Below the pieces are notes generated by a model that ran no database searches, was not told the origin of the DNA, and saw nothing but the letters and a program-made list of their open reading frames with translations. Source: Pegea sp. RAD2-039 (Eukaryota > Chordata > Thaliacea > Salpida > Salpidae). From it: 64,000 bases of DNA. The position numbers and the translations under genes are program-made. Where the stretch lies: the NCBI GenBank assembly GCA_034620365.1, contig JAQGEQ010000192.1, forward strand, positions 1,607,001-1,671,000. The letters run 5' to 3'. Numbering within the stretch: position 1 is the stretch's first letter; the number at the start of each line of letters is the position of its first letter. Of this stretch, positions 12,804 to 24,889 are shown one piece after another.

Positions 12804-14199
12804 TTAAGACATCAAAAGTGAATTTCCATTTTCAGATTTAGTTTTTCGTTGACTCACAGCTTGTCCATTACTGCTGGTGGAAATGGTTGATGACGTCACT
12901 TGCGGCTGGTAACCTAAAATAGCTCGTAGTTAAATATCACAGAAACTGATGACAACATCAACTCACCACAAGTTCTGATTATTTGGTTGAGAATATTCGA
13001 AATTTTCGGCTGGTTGACCTGGGTCCACTCTAAAGTATACCGATTAAGATATTGATGACGGAAAAGACTTCTGCTGACGTCATCAGAAGACTTAATTGCT
13101 AATAAAAGAAGAAAGTTCATAAAATATAGAAATTGGTTGCTGTAACTAACAGTGGATTAACGCTCCACTCATAAAATCTTCAACACTTTTTACAATATTC
13201 GTCATCTTTAAAGGAGTCCCAATATACATAAAAAGCCGGAGAGATTTTTCGTCTTGGGTTTCACAAAAATAATCTACAAAATATCATATTAAAAAATGAT
13301 GAAATTTGCGTTTGAAACTAACCATTTGGTAAAGAACATTTCATTAACATGAGAATGATCTCGTTGATATTGTGCTGTAAACTTTTGATATACTCCAACA
13401 GTTCATCTGCTACTTTCTCACAGATGATTTGATCTAAATGAGGTTTTTTGGTTTCATCTGTCTTATCATTTGCATCAAATTACCTGAGAGCTGCTCTTTC
13501 TTGAGATGTGTCTCTTTCACAGTTTTCAGCCACTGAATTACTTCCGATCTTATGTCCCTCATCATTCTTTGAACTATTCCATTCTTTACATTTTTCCAGG
13601 TTTTAAAAACTTGCAAAAAATTTTTTAATTTCATTTTTTTTTTGAGGATCAAGAATACCTTTTGGAAGAATAGAAATCAGAAGACTTGTGAGACTTTCTC
13701 TCAGATTTTTTGACTGATAGCTGGTATTCGAAACTGAAAAAAATTATAAACTCGATAAAAATAATCTCAAAACTATTTAGTGTACTTTTATTAAAAGAAT
13801 TCTGATTAGCTCAAAATACCCTTTTGATAGAGTATTTATAGTTTGCTTCATATGTTAAGAAACTCAATAATTTTTACATTAAACAATTTGAAAAAAATGA
13901 ATTTTGATTACCGTTTTTCCTTAATAGTAGGTCGACAATTATTTGGTTTGTGGATTCAATTGCAGATAAGCAATGACTCATAAACTGATGCAATGTCTTG
14001 CAAAGTTCATTTCGTTTGATTTCTTCTTCACGCTCTACAAGTAGGTTTCAAAGTTATGAATGAAATAGCGAAACACAAGCAACACATACTTACCGTCTAC
14101 CGATGAATACATTTCTCGTTGTACATTAAGATCTTTTGTTTTTTGGTCATTAGAAGGTGATGAGTAATCCATTAGTTGTCGAAAGGTCGATACGGACAT
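12804..14199 (-). CDS. Unrecognised 301-residue protein (8 exons, all introns phase 1)
   Basis: Not recognised. Exons in transcript order: 14199-14094, 14034-13912, 13733-13659, 13609-13484, 13433-13323, 13273-13151, 13098-12967, 12913-12804. All splice sites are GT..AG and all seven introns are phase 1, which supports a real gene. The protein begins MSVSTFRQLMDY, is mostly predicted helical and charged, has no signal peptide or membrane segment, and carries the block TLEWTQVNQPKI late in the chain. The last exon either reads through to a stop at 12804 or is spliced at a GTGAGT near 12857 to a short alternative end. ATG 14199 follows an acceptor-like CTACAG at 14228-14233, so a 5' non-coding exon or trans-splice site is possible. 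A soluble cytoplasmic or ciliary role would be a guess. Confidence 0.75.
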
Positions 14200-14229
14200 G
14201 TTCTTATTAATAAAAAGTTTTTTGAACTG

Positions 14230-17200
14230 TAGTTTTCGAAGAAAAATAATAAAGAAGTTTAAAAGAATCTGAAAAGCAAGTCATTGTTAAACTTTTGAAC
14301 TCAAATAGAAATAATAACATTCGACGGTTTAAAGTGTAATAATTGAAAAATTGTTAAATATTTAAGAAAACTTTTTTTAAGAACTAACTAAAAACAAAAC
14401 AGTTCTTATAACTTTTTTAAAATCTATATCTAAATACTCACTGCTAGCTGATTAAGAATATATAAACTTTTATATATAAATGTGCTTACGACTGTACAAA
14501 TTCAGTTATTAAAAAAAAACAATTTTATGTAAAATTTTCTTTCATAATAACATCTATTTAAGGAAAGATAAATACTCTCTGTCAAGTACCAACTAATAGT
14601 TTGATTAAATATAATTAGAAAAAATACTAACTGAGTTTCTTAAAGCAGAAAATGTGAGTTTATTTAAAGCTATTTTAAGCAAAACTTCGAAACTGAAAAC
14701 GTTTTGAAACAAGATTCAAACTTCTTCTCATACAGTTTATGCTGTTAGACTAGGAATTACGAATCCAACGAACAAAATAAGGATAAAATTGTTGTTTTTA
14801 AGACAAAATATAGTGCAAAAATATCTCATAAGATTACAGTGAATATATACTTGCACGCCAATTTGAACTGTATCAAAAGAACTTAACATTTCCAACACAT
14901 CTTTCTATTACAGTCTGCAATGCGTCAAAAGTGAACAGCGTTTGACAGAAGAAGAAAATTGGACTAGTTGGCGCCACTCAGAATAAAGCGTCTCGTTCAG
15001 TACGAAACATAGATTTCTTGATGCTAATTTTTACAGTTGCTTTTTTGAAACATTCTAATATGACTTATTCATATCTTGACTAGTATAAAAATTTCTTCCC
15101 ATTATGAAAAACGACAAAACACCTGAGATTCTACAAGTCTAAGAATAGCAACTTACTTTATAGTTTACTAGCATCTGAGCGATTTGTTTTTACAGAAGAA
15201 TCTTTTTTCTATTGTGACTCGTTTTTTGTTATAAGAACCTAATGCAACTAAAAAAAAAACTGTTTAAACATTAAGTTTTCAGTTTAATTTTTCTATTTGA
15301 TGTTGTGTCTGTTTAAGTGTTCCAATTTTAAAACAAAGTTTATCTTTATTATTTCTACCAAAGAAATTTTGAGAGTAACTCCAAAACAAATAGAAAATAA
15401 CAAAAGAAGAAATATCATTCTTTGTCGCTTGCAAGCTAAATTTGTTGTGAAAAAAAACCAACTGAAAAACTGAGAATAAAAGCAAATTTTAAAAATAAAA
15501 CTAAATTATGTTTAAATTGCATAAATATTTTGGTGTAAAACCATTTTCAAGAAGCCAAATAAAATAAAAATAGAAAAAAGTTTAAGCAAACAACTTGAGC
15601 TTAGGAAAAAAAAAGTCTTAAGAAGTTTCAGTGATTTTTGCAAATAATGAATTGACAAACCAGCTCTTACTCATATTCATCAGCTCGTCCTGTTTCACAT
15701 AAAAAGGAACTTTTTGCAGGTGATTAATCATTTGAAAAAGATTTTCTCTTCAGTAGATAGTGGATAAGAAAATGTTGATGTAGTAGAAGTTGCAGTAGAC
15801 AACTGTTTCGCTTGAATAGAAGTAGATGAGATAAATTGTTATAGATTTTATGTTTGCATCAAATTTTCTAGCATCACAAAATTGTATATTTACTAATATG
15901 TCAATATATTATTATTTTCATTTCATCATAAGTTCAAACGGCAAGCTTCTGCAAATGTTAAACATCTTATATTAAGAAAATATAAAAGCTTATTTAATGA
16001 GGGGTTTTACTGCGGGCTTAGACTTAGTTATCGCTCAAATTAATAGAGTTTTAGAGGCCAAAATACTTTAAAATACTCCATCATTGTTGATAAGTTAGTA
16101 GGTGGCTACAAGCAGATATAGATAACAATTTTCGATAGCTGTTGCGTTCATTCATTTGAAACTTAAATTAGTTGAGATAAAAGCAAAACATTTTTCTTTT
16201 AGTTTCATATAACAACATCAAATTTTTAGGAAGTTTTAAATTTAAAAAAATGTCTTCATTCTGGTAATTGGCATTGCTGGAAAGTATGGAGTTAGATTTT
16301 AAAAAGTTGAAAAAGTAAATAAAGATGATGTAAAAGCAACTAACAGTAGAAGTTATTTAACATTTCACGTAACTGCAAACTTGTATTTACTTTGTATCTT
16401 AACTTTTCATTGTAATTGAAATTTTGCTTATTCTCATTTGTTTAAAACAAATATCAAAATTGAAACTCTTTATTAGCTCTAGCAAAACCTTAATTGTAAA
16501 TATTGAAACTAAATACATCTAGCTTATGATGCTATTTAAAACAACATTATAAAAGCACAAAGATTTTCATTTGACATTTTATTTTGTAATAGCATAATAA
16601 GAAAATAAGATTTTACTTTATTTGCTGTCAACAAATAAGCTGATATCTATATAACTTTATCAATTGTTCTATAAATTATTATTAAAACCTAAAAATGAAA
16701 GAATCATTTTAATCTAATATTACAATGAGACAAAATTTGATCTGAAGTAACTTACACAAATTGAATAGGTGAACAGGAAATCTTTTAGCAATAATTTTCG
16801 AAAGTACAATTAGTAGTTTTTCCAAAAGTCCTTTCACTTTCTGGCACCAATGTTGTTGTTGGCATAATTAATAGTCACAGAGTTCTACAGGTGTGAGTAT
16901 AAAGTCATAAAGTTCAAAAACTTCCAACCATAAAGTTCAAACATCTGTTAACTACCTTTTATACTTTGACAGATAAAATGGTACACATAACAGTATACAA
17001 ACAACCAATTGCTTCGTATTTTTTTAGTATAGAAAATTAAAGTTGTTTTTTATATTCTTTGTGGTGAGCAATTGGTCATATTTAAAATAATATATTTGTC
17101 AATATGTACATACAACAAATGTGTCTACTGGAGCTTTTAAATTTATTTTGATAAAAAAAAAGGCTGTTTTTATTGATTTATTTGAAAAATATCATTGTTT

Positions 17201-20200
17201 GTGTAAATTCAAAGCTATAATATTCAATTACACAAAGTTGAAATCCAAAGTTGTTTTTAATCCTAACAAATAAGAAAGACAACAAAAATCTTTAACGGAT
17301 TTTCATCTTAAATTGAGTTAACTTTCATATAATCATAAGTTTTTCTTAATCATGAAACGTTTTAAAAAAAATCAGGATTCTTCAAAATAATGTAAACAGA
17401 AATTTTCCAAAAATATCATGATAGTGAAAAAAAATTGTTATTTATTAAAAAAATCTGTAAAAATGTTTTGGTATTTCTTCAATAACTATTGTTGTTTCAA
17501 CCCTTAAGCTCTTCAATTGAAAAAAATTGAAAATCACGAATTGAAAAAAGCTTCTAAAACCAACTCTAACCAAATTCGCATTTTAATGAAGATAAAGTAG
17601 AAACTATCAATGGTGCTTGTCTACTTAAATTTACGTAAAGACTTTACAGTATTATAAATCACAGTATTTCTTAAAAGCTATCTCTAAAGGTTATTTCTGT
17701 TAACTAAATGCAGTTTTTGTTACCACCTAAAACGCTGTTTATTGAAAAATAGTAAATTTCTACTTCAAAAATATCTTATCGTTTGTGAGCTTCAAGCTTC
17801 ACTGAACTGTTATATCTTGGGTTTTATTTTTTTGTTTTTTAATTCTTTGCAACAATAACCCATAAGATTTATACTTAAATAATTAATAAGAGTTGTCATT
17901 TTTTTAAATTATGAACGATTAGTTTGAATAATTTTCTATAGAAATTCATCTAATTGAATATTAAAAGTATTAAATGAAGATAAATTGGTTTTCCAAAAAA
18001 TCTTTAGTGTCTTAGATTAGAAAAAAAAATGTTACCAAAAAATATCATAAAATTATTGATGTTAAATGATAAAAATTTATGTTTTTATTACTTGTGAAAA
18101 AGCTTACTTTTTCTATACTAATTTCTTTTTATATGTCACTTATTTTATTTTTGCTGATAATATTTGAGAAGTTTTGTTTAAAAACAACTATCATAAGCAG
18201 AAAAGAGTTAATTCAAAAGTATATTAAAATTATGAATTATTTATTGAAGTCTTTTCTTGATAAATATATCCAAACATATAAATTAGATAAAGTTTTTGAA
18301 AAATTTAAAGTTTTGATGAGCTTTTGAAGATCTTATTTATTTAATTTATTAAAGGTAGAAAACAAAAAATATGATTTATAAGAAAAAAAATTGTTAGTCA
18401 AAAATGTGTGTTTACAATGAATAAAAATCGTAGATCTTTTATTGATATTTAAAAATTGTTTTATAAAAATTGGTTATTAGTCCGTAAATGAAATTAGTTA
18501 AATAAGTTTTTAAAATATATATCATAACAATATTTCAAGCTTTGGATATAAATTTATTTGCAAAATTTTATAAGATTCTGAAAATGTTTCCAATCCAAAA
18601 CTAAATAGTCCTAAAAAAAGGTTGTTGAATTTGTAATATTGTCAAGGACAAAAAGTTTTATACAATTAAATGAATATAATTATCTATTTAAAGAACAGAT
18701 ATCACATATTTAAAATCTATTATATCTCTAAACTACTTTAAATTAATTTTATCAAAATTTTAATTGAAACTCTAAAATTTAAAAAATGATTATGCCAAAC
18801 TTTACGAAATCTTGTATAAAATGCAAAAAACAAAATTTGACTATTATTTGCAGCCAAAGTGTACATTAAACATTCAAAAAGCAAATTTAAAAAAAAAGAT
18901 TTGAACCTTGAGTTTTAGGTTTTAAGTTTTTTAGTGATCTTTCTCTACTAATATGGCTTTTATATTCGAAGTGGTTTAAAAACTTTGATAAAACTCAAAG
19001 CTTGTCATATTGCTTTAAGTGTCAACGTATAATACAAACTCCTATTGATAAAGTTGCAAGCGTTTTACAGAATTTTTTTGTTTTATAATCAATGTATATG
19101 CAATCAAAAACATTTAACTAATTATCAGGCAACAGCATAAAACAATAGTGTTTCCAAATAGCCAAAAACAGAATTTTTTAGTAAAATAAACAATGAATAT
19201 TGAAAGAATAATCTTTAGCATGTGTCTAAGAGCTTTAAATATTTTTTCCCTTTTAAAACAAACATTTTAATAGTTTTACGATGTATCATTTACATTTCTA
19301 TTGCAGTTTAAAAAGGACTTTGCTGTTACTACATTATCACTTTTTAACCTTTTTATATTATCTTATTCAACAATAATTATATTGTATGGGAACTACTGAA
19401 ATACCATATGTAAAATATTTTTCTTTCTAAAAACTGTATCCTATTAATAGGTATCCTTATACATAATATTATTTAGGAGAATGTGCGTCAGTAAGAGGTG
19501 TTAGCACAATCCTTCACGTTTATTATAATAAAAAAATAAAAAGTTTTTAGCTTCAGCTGGAGTTTTTGCTGCTACATTAAAAGTATTTTTACAGCATTTC
19601 AAACCTGTTTATTCACGTTTGCTGCACCTACTTTCAAAAAATGTAAAGTCAGCCGTAATCTCTATTTGTAGAATTAAAATCGCAATTAAAAAATATTTCT
19701 AAATGATTGAGAAAAGTGTTCATTTAAAAAACGGCTACAAATTTTATTGGCATTTTTAATTTTTAAATTTAAGACATTTTTGTCATCAACTATAATCAGT
19801 ACATGGTAAACTATTCCTTGTTAAAGTGCCGTTTATAGTAAAATCAGTTTTTAGTCATTTATGTTTAGACGATTTTACATCTAGTATGAATTATCCTTTT
19901 ATGATTTTATTCTTAGATTATGAATAAAAAAATTAGAGTATTTATTTGGTTCTAGTTGACTAAAATTACATTATATTCCTTTATTTCACTGTGATTTGAA
20001 ATTCTGATTATTTAATTGAGTAATTTTTATATTATCTATTAATATCTTTGGTTATTATTAGTGATTATAAACAAATAAGATATAATGAGTAAAGCAATTT
20101 AATTCTTATAATTTTAAAATTTTATACATTAAATTTTTATTTAAATATAGAAATGTGTTACTTTTTACTTGTTTATTGTATATATTTTTCACAATGATTT

Positions 20201-20450
20201 ATAAAATATAAATTTTCATTGAATCTACAATTAGATATTTAATTTTATGCTTGTTTGTTTCAAATATTTTTATTATTTATTCATTTTTAACTTTAATATT
20301 ATAAAAGAATTTTTTTATTGCATTTTTTTTATACTTATTTTATTGTTAATTAGATTATTCATGATTTTACAAGACAGTACTTAATTCTATTGTTTATCAG
20401 TTTATAGATTTCCAGAAAACTCAGATAGATATATAAAATCATATTTTTTT
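14230..20450. other. Gene-free AT-rich stretch
   Basis: About 6.2 kb with no supportable gene. The only GC-richer point is 14925-15010, holding GTTGGCGCCACTCAG (weakly CTCF-like) and perhaps marking a promoter for the minus-strand gene at 14199. An 82-codon hydrophobic ORF at 18079-18327 is rejected as chance. A TATTTATTTATT simple repeat lies near 20716-20750 inside the first SNW1 intron. Confidence 0.5.
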
Positions 20451-20465
20451 TATTAGTTTAATAAA

Positions 20466-23003
20466 ATGTCTGGATTGACAAAGTAAGATTTTTGTTTTTA
20501 TTTCTGATGATAAAAAATATTTATGAAATCTTTTTGTATCATGAATTTATTTTATTCATGGCTGCAAATCACAAATTATATAGCTCTTATAGATCGAGAA
20601 AAAATATGAAAGAATGAATAAATTTCCTTGGTTATAATAATTAATGTAAAAAAATATAAACACTGCAGAGGCATAAGTAAAAATTATGAATAAAATAATT
20701 GATTTTAGTTATTAGTCTATTTATTTATTTATTTATATATTTATTATAAAAGTTTTAATTTTTACGATGATAAATTGTTTATCATATAATTAAATAAATT
20801 AATAGTTAGTTTATCTATAAAGTGATTATTATCAAAATTATTTCAATTTTTTTTCATATATTAACTTAAATAAAATAAAAATATAAATTTTAAAACCAAC
20901 ATCAATTCAATTTTTTAGAATTCTTCCTCCTGTTGTCCAGCCACAGCCAGAAACTTTTGAAGCTCCTAAAGTCTTCTCAACTGCTTTAATAACGACATCA
21001 TTTGAACCTCCTCCTTATCAGCAACGAAAATCTTTCATCCCAAGATCAGAGAATGATTTTGGTGATGGAGGTGCTTTTCCTGAAATTGCTATTGCTCAAT
21101 ACCCTTTGGTTAGTTCATTTTTCTATCTTCTTTTTTCAATCTTTCAATATTTTTTGGGTTTCTTAGGGAATGGGCAAAAAAGATCTTCAAAAATCCAACG
21201 CTTTATCAATTCAAGTCGATGCCGAAGGAAATATCAAATATGACGCAATTGCCAAATATGGCCATAGCAAAGACCGAGTGGTCCACAGCAAATTCAAACA
21301 GCTTGTCCCAAAAGGTGTCCTAGATGATGATGATCCGGAGTTACAAAGACCTGATGAAGAAACTATTCAAAAAGTAACAATTTGTTGCCATTAACAGCAA
21401 TTTTATTTTAATATTTGCAGCAAACTGAAAAAACTCGTTTAGCGCTAGAAAAATTGACCAATGAGAAAGTGTCTGCTGCCATGCCAGTGAAGAGGGCGGA
21501 AAGAAGGGGTCCGACCCAACATATCAGGTAATGAAGGAGCCTCAAATGACATCTATCTCAATTGGTACTCGTCAGATATACTCCATCTCAACAAGGAGAA
21601 GCTTTTAATTCTGGAGCAAAACAGAGAGTCATCACAATGGTAGAGATGCAGAAAGATCCGATGGAGCCTCCAAAATTCCGGACCAACAAGAAGATCCCTG
21701 GAGGACCTCCGAGTCCTCCTCCACCAATCATTCATTCTCCCAACAAAAAGATCTCAGTGACAGAGCAGCAAGCCTGGAGGATCCCACCATGCATCTCTAA
21801 CTGGAAGAACGCAAAAGTAAGATGAAGAAACTAGCATCCAGACACTGATCTTCATCATCTACTACAGGGACACACAATCCCTCTTGACAAGCGGTTAGCA
21901 GCAGATGGAAGAGGACTTCAAGATGTCCACATCAACGAGAACTTTGCTCAGTTATCCGAAGCTCTTTATATTGCTGATCGTAAGGTGATGACTACCTCCA
22001 TCTAAAGACGATCTCTTCTTCATCCTCTATCTTTTTAGGCTCGTAAGAATGTCGAGATGCGAGCTAATGTGGAAAGAAGCATCGCGGCTCGCGAGAAGGA
22101 AGCAAAGGAGAGACAACTTCGTCAACTCGCCGAAGAATCGCGAAACAAGCGAGCCGGTTTCCGTAAAGAGGACAATGGTGAGTGACGTCATCATCGCTTC
22201 TCGTGATGTAATCGATTGTGTCGCAGAGGAAGTGGTTGAACGCGATAAAATTCGTCACGAGCGAGAACGCGACCGTGCACGAAGGAGAAACATCGAAAGA
22301 GCAGCTCCCGAGAAGAAGTAAGATTTCGGGATGTCCTGATGACGTCATCAGTGTTGATGTTTTCAGGAATCGTTTACGTAACGAAGATCGGGACATCAGT
22401 GAGAAGATCGCTTTGGGAATTCCAAACAAGAGTCGTGGTCAAAACGATACTCAGTTTGATCAACGACTTTTCAACAAAACTGCGGTGAGTTGACAAGTGG
22501 GTGGTCACGTGACTTGAGGTACTAATTGGTGGTCACCAGGGTATGGACAGTGGCTTTGCTGGTGGTGATGATGAAGGGTACAGTGTCTATGACCAGCCCT
22601 GGCGTCGTGAGGGACAAGCTGGGAATATTTACCGACCATCTAGAAATAAAGACTCCGAAGTTTATGGAGATGAAGATATTGAAAGACTTAAACGAAAGAA
22701 TCGGTAAGTAGGATGAAGATTAGATGAAAGATGCTGATGTTTGATGTTGTCTTCAGTTTTGTTCCTGAGAAACCGTTTAGTGGTGCAGATGATGAACAAG
22801 GCCGAAGAGATGGTCCTGTTCAGTTCGAGAAGAAAGATAGTTATGAAGATGTGTTTCAACTGGATAAGTTTATGGAGTTGGCTAAAAGGGTTAGGAATAT
22901 TTGATTGTTGATTGAGGATTTTGTTGATGAAGTTTGTTTGCAGGCTGGTAAACGAGGAAGCGAAAAGGATGATCATGATAAGACTAAAAGAAAAAGGAAT
23001 TAA
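20466..23003 (+). CDS. SNW1: SNW1/SKIP splicing and transcription co-regulator (12 exons)
   Basis: Nuclear SNW/SKIP protein, component of the activated spliceosome and coactivator (family knowledge). Exons: 20466-20482, 20919-21108, 21167-21373, 21421-21527, 21576-21816, 21868-21984, 22039-22177, 22227-22317, 22367-22484, 22540-22703, 22757-22889, 22944-23003; phases agree throughout and give 527 residues, near the human length. Seen: DFGDGGAFPEI, SNALSIQVD-like block, YTPSQQGEAFNSGAKQR, PGGPPSPPPPIIHSP, the signature CISNWKNAK (about 246-254), ADGRGLQDVHINENFA, GMDSGFAGG and a basic tail. The first exon holds only 17 coding bases and is separated by a 436-bp intron; the remaining introns are about 50 bp. 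Fully intact. Confidence 0.97.
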
Positions 23004-23053
23004 AACTATTTGTTCGTATTTGGCTTGTAAAAGTCCAAGTATTATTGTGTATG

Positions 23054-23059
23054 AATAAA
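23054..23059 (+). terminator. SNW1 polyadenylation signal
   Basis: AATAAA 51 bp after the SNW1 stop codon; a second AATAAA follows near 23090. Confidence 0.6.
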
Positions 23060-23099
23060 TTTCATTTTATATATTGTAAAAAGTTCACAATAAAAATGA

Positions 23100-24600
23100 A
23101 ATCTTTAAAAGTATAAAAGATAAATTTCTGAAATTAAAATAAAAAAGAGTTAAAAATAAAAGCTTTGAATCACTAAATGAAGATTCAGTTCAAATAGAAT
23201 CTAGGCTAGATTGAGTTTTTGATGTTTGCTTATCTAAACCAACAATATCTTTGATAATAAAGATGAGTAAATGATCTTTAGTTCAAAGATTTGATGTAAA
23301 ATACAATTAAATAATTTGGAAAAATTTCAATAATTTATCGATAAGAAGATCAATTCAGGCAGAGGTGTGAACAAAAAACTAAAAATTAATTCAATTTTGT
23401 TGAAGAAATCTTCATAATTGACTGATCCAAAAACATAAGATTTTTCTTTACGATTAATGAGTCAACAGTGTATAAGTAACTTCTTGAAAATACACTTAGA
23501 TAAAAATTGTCCACTTGTGAAGCTTGGTTTTCAATTTTTTGAAAAATTATGTTCGTACAATAGGCAAAAAATGGAAAATTAGACATAATTTTGTTTAAAA
23601 GATCTTCATGTATAACTGAAATGAGATGTTTGCTAGAAAATATTATTAAATACTTCAGGTCAATTAGATTTTAACTTTTTGAATAATTTATAAACAGTAT
23701 TAAAATTATTTCTATAAAATTATCATAAAAAACGAAAAAAACATAGTTCGAAAAAACGAAGTTCAGAGATGTATAGGATTATGAATTAGAAAAAGAATAT
23801 AGATGTTTTAAAATAAATCTAAAACCAACATGCCGGTTTGTTGAGCTTTAAGTTTACAAGAATGTAATTTATATTTTCAATACTTAAAACTAAAAAAGAT
23901 GGGAAGTAAAATTGTTTTACTTGCAAATGATAATTATTAAAAAAACAATAATATTTAGGTTTGTGATGAGTTGAAATGATAAAACTGTAACAAGCTTAAT
24001 GTTGAGAACACAATGTTTATATTCCAACGTATTTCTAACTTCAGTAATTATGAACTGCATCAATTTAATGTGTGGAATAAATTCAGAAATACTTTCAAAG
24101 CTGTAAAATTTTGCTTTTCAACAATCTTTTAGAGAAATTTTTTGGACAGTTTGTTTGTTAAAGCTCTAAGAAATCCTTAAAAGTTGATGATAAAACCGAA
24201 AAAAAATCTGAAAAAGGGTAACATCTCTAATAGGTACTTCTAAAAAATCATTTGAAAACTGCTTTACAAAAATTTATATTTCTTAATTTACATTTAAGAA
24301 AATGGCTGGATTGAAATAAGTTAATTCTATAATTTGTCCTACTAAAATAAAAACATTTAATTGTTTGATGTTTTGAAAAACATTTTCATGAAATTCAATT
24401 TTTGAAACTTTTATGTTTAAATAATTTAGAAACCTCTGAAATTGATTAAAAGGATAAGTTTTGTTGCTGGTTCCTACCTTTAATTTATTCATCATTTAAT
24501 ATTCAGAAGCTTAAATTTTAACTATCTTTTTAAAAAGTTGATCAGATTTAGAATCGAATAAAGACTTTTAAACTATGATGACTTGTTACATTTTATAACT
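23100..24600. other. Gene-free AT-rich stretch
   Basis: I see no gene, RNA or organised repeat here. Confidence 0.5.
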
Positions 24601-24675
24601 GATCATATATGTTGGTTCATTTTATCATATAATTTTAATTCTAGGAAAGGCAGAACTCCAAATTTACAACCGAAC

Positions 24676-24879
24676 TTAGAGTCTCGTAGACATTTCGTCA
24701 CTGTCCTCAGTGTCGTTCTGGCAACTCCTGCGACGCCAGTCGGGCTTATCTGTCTCAGTTCGTCTGTTTCGCTGCATAACCTTGTTGACATGAAGAGACC
24801 TACTGCATGGGCTGCAACTGGACCTCCGTAATTTCTGCCCTGGCTTGCAGCACGGCCGTTCTCGGCTGAAGCAGGCCAT
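24676..24879 (-). CDS. Putative small Cys/Arg-rich protein in a GC-rich island
   Basis: An intronless 67-codon frame starting MACFSRERPCCKPG. It has seven Cys and about twelve Arg, with a C-x2-C pair, a basic middle and an acidic end (TEDSDE). Base composition is about half G+C and changes abruptly near the ATG, unlike the AT-rich flanks on both sides. An upstream in-frame ATG at 24954 would add 25 residues, but that part has the AT-rich background composition, so I prefer 24879. No family recognised. It could be a small basic nuclear protein, part of a larger spliced gene, or a non-coding GC island: the plus strand of the same DNA is also open (24583-24831). Confidence 0.35.
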   Translation of the reverse strand: MACFSRERPCCKPGQKLRRSSCSPCSRSLHVNKVMQRNRRTETDKPDWRRRSCQNDTEDSDEMSTRL

Positions 24880-24889
24880 TTCTTCTATT

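Noticed and set aside
18079..18327. 82-codon hydrophobic ORF
   Set aside because: It has a low-complexity AT-rich composition, no splice context and no family; expected by chance at this composition.
24583..24831. Plus-strand 82-codon ORF overlapping the Cys/Arg-rich ORF
   Set aside because: Its start lies in AT-rich background and only the overlap is GC-rich; the minus frame fits the composition boundary better. Both remain unproven.
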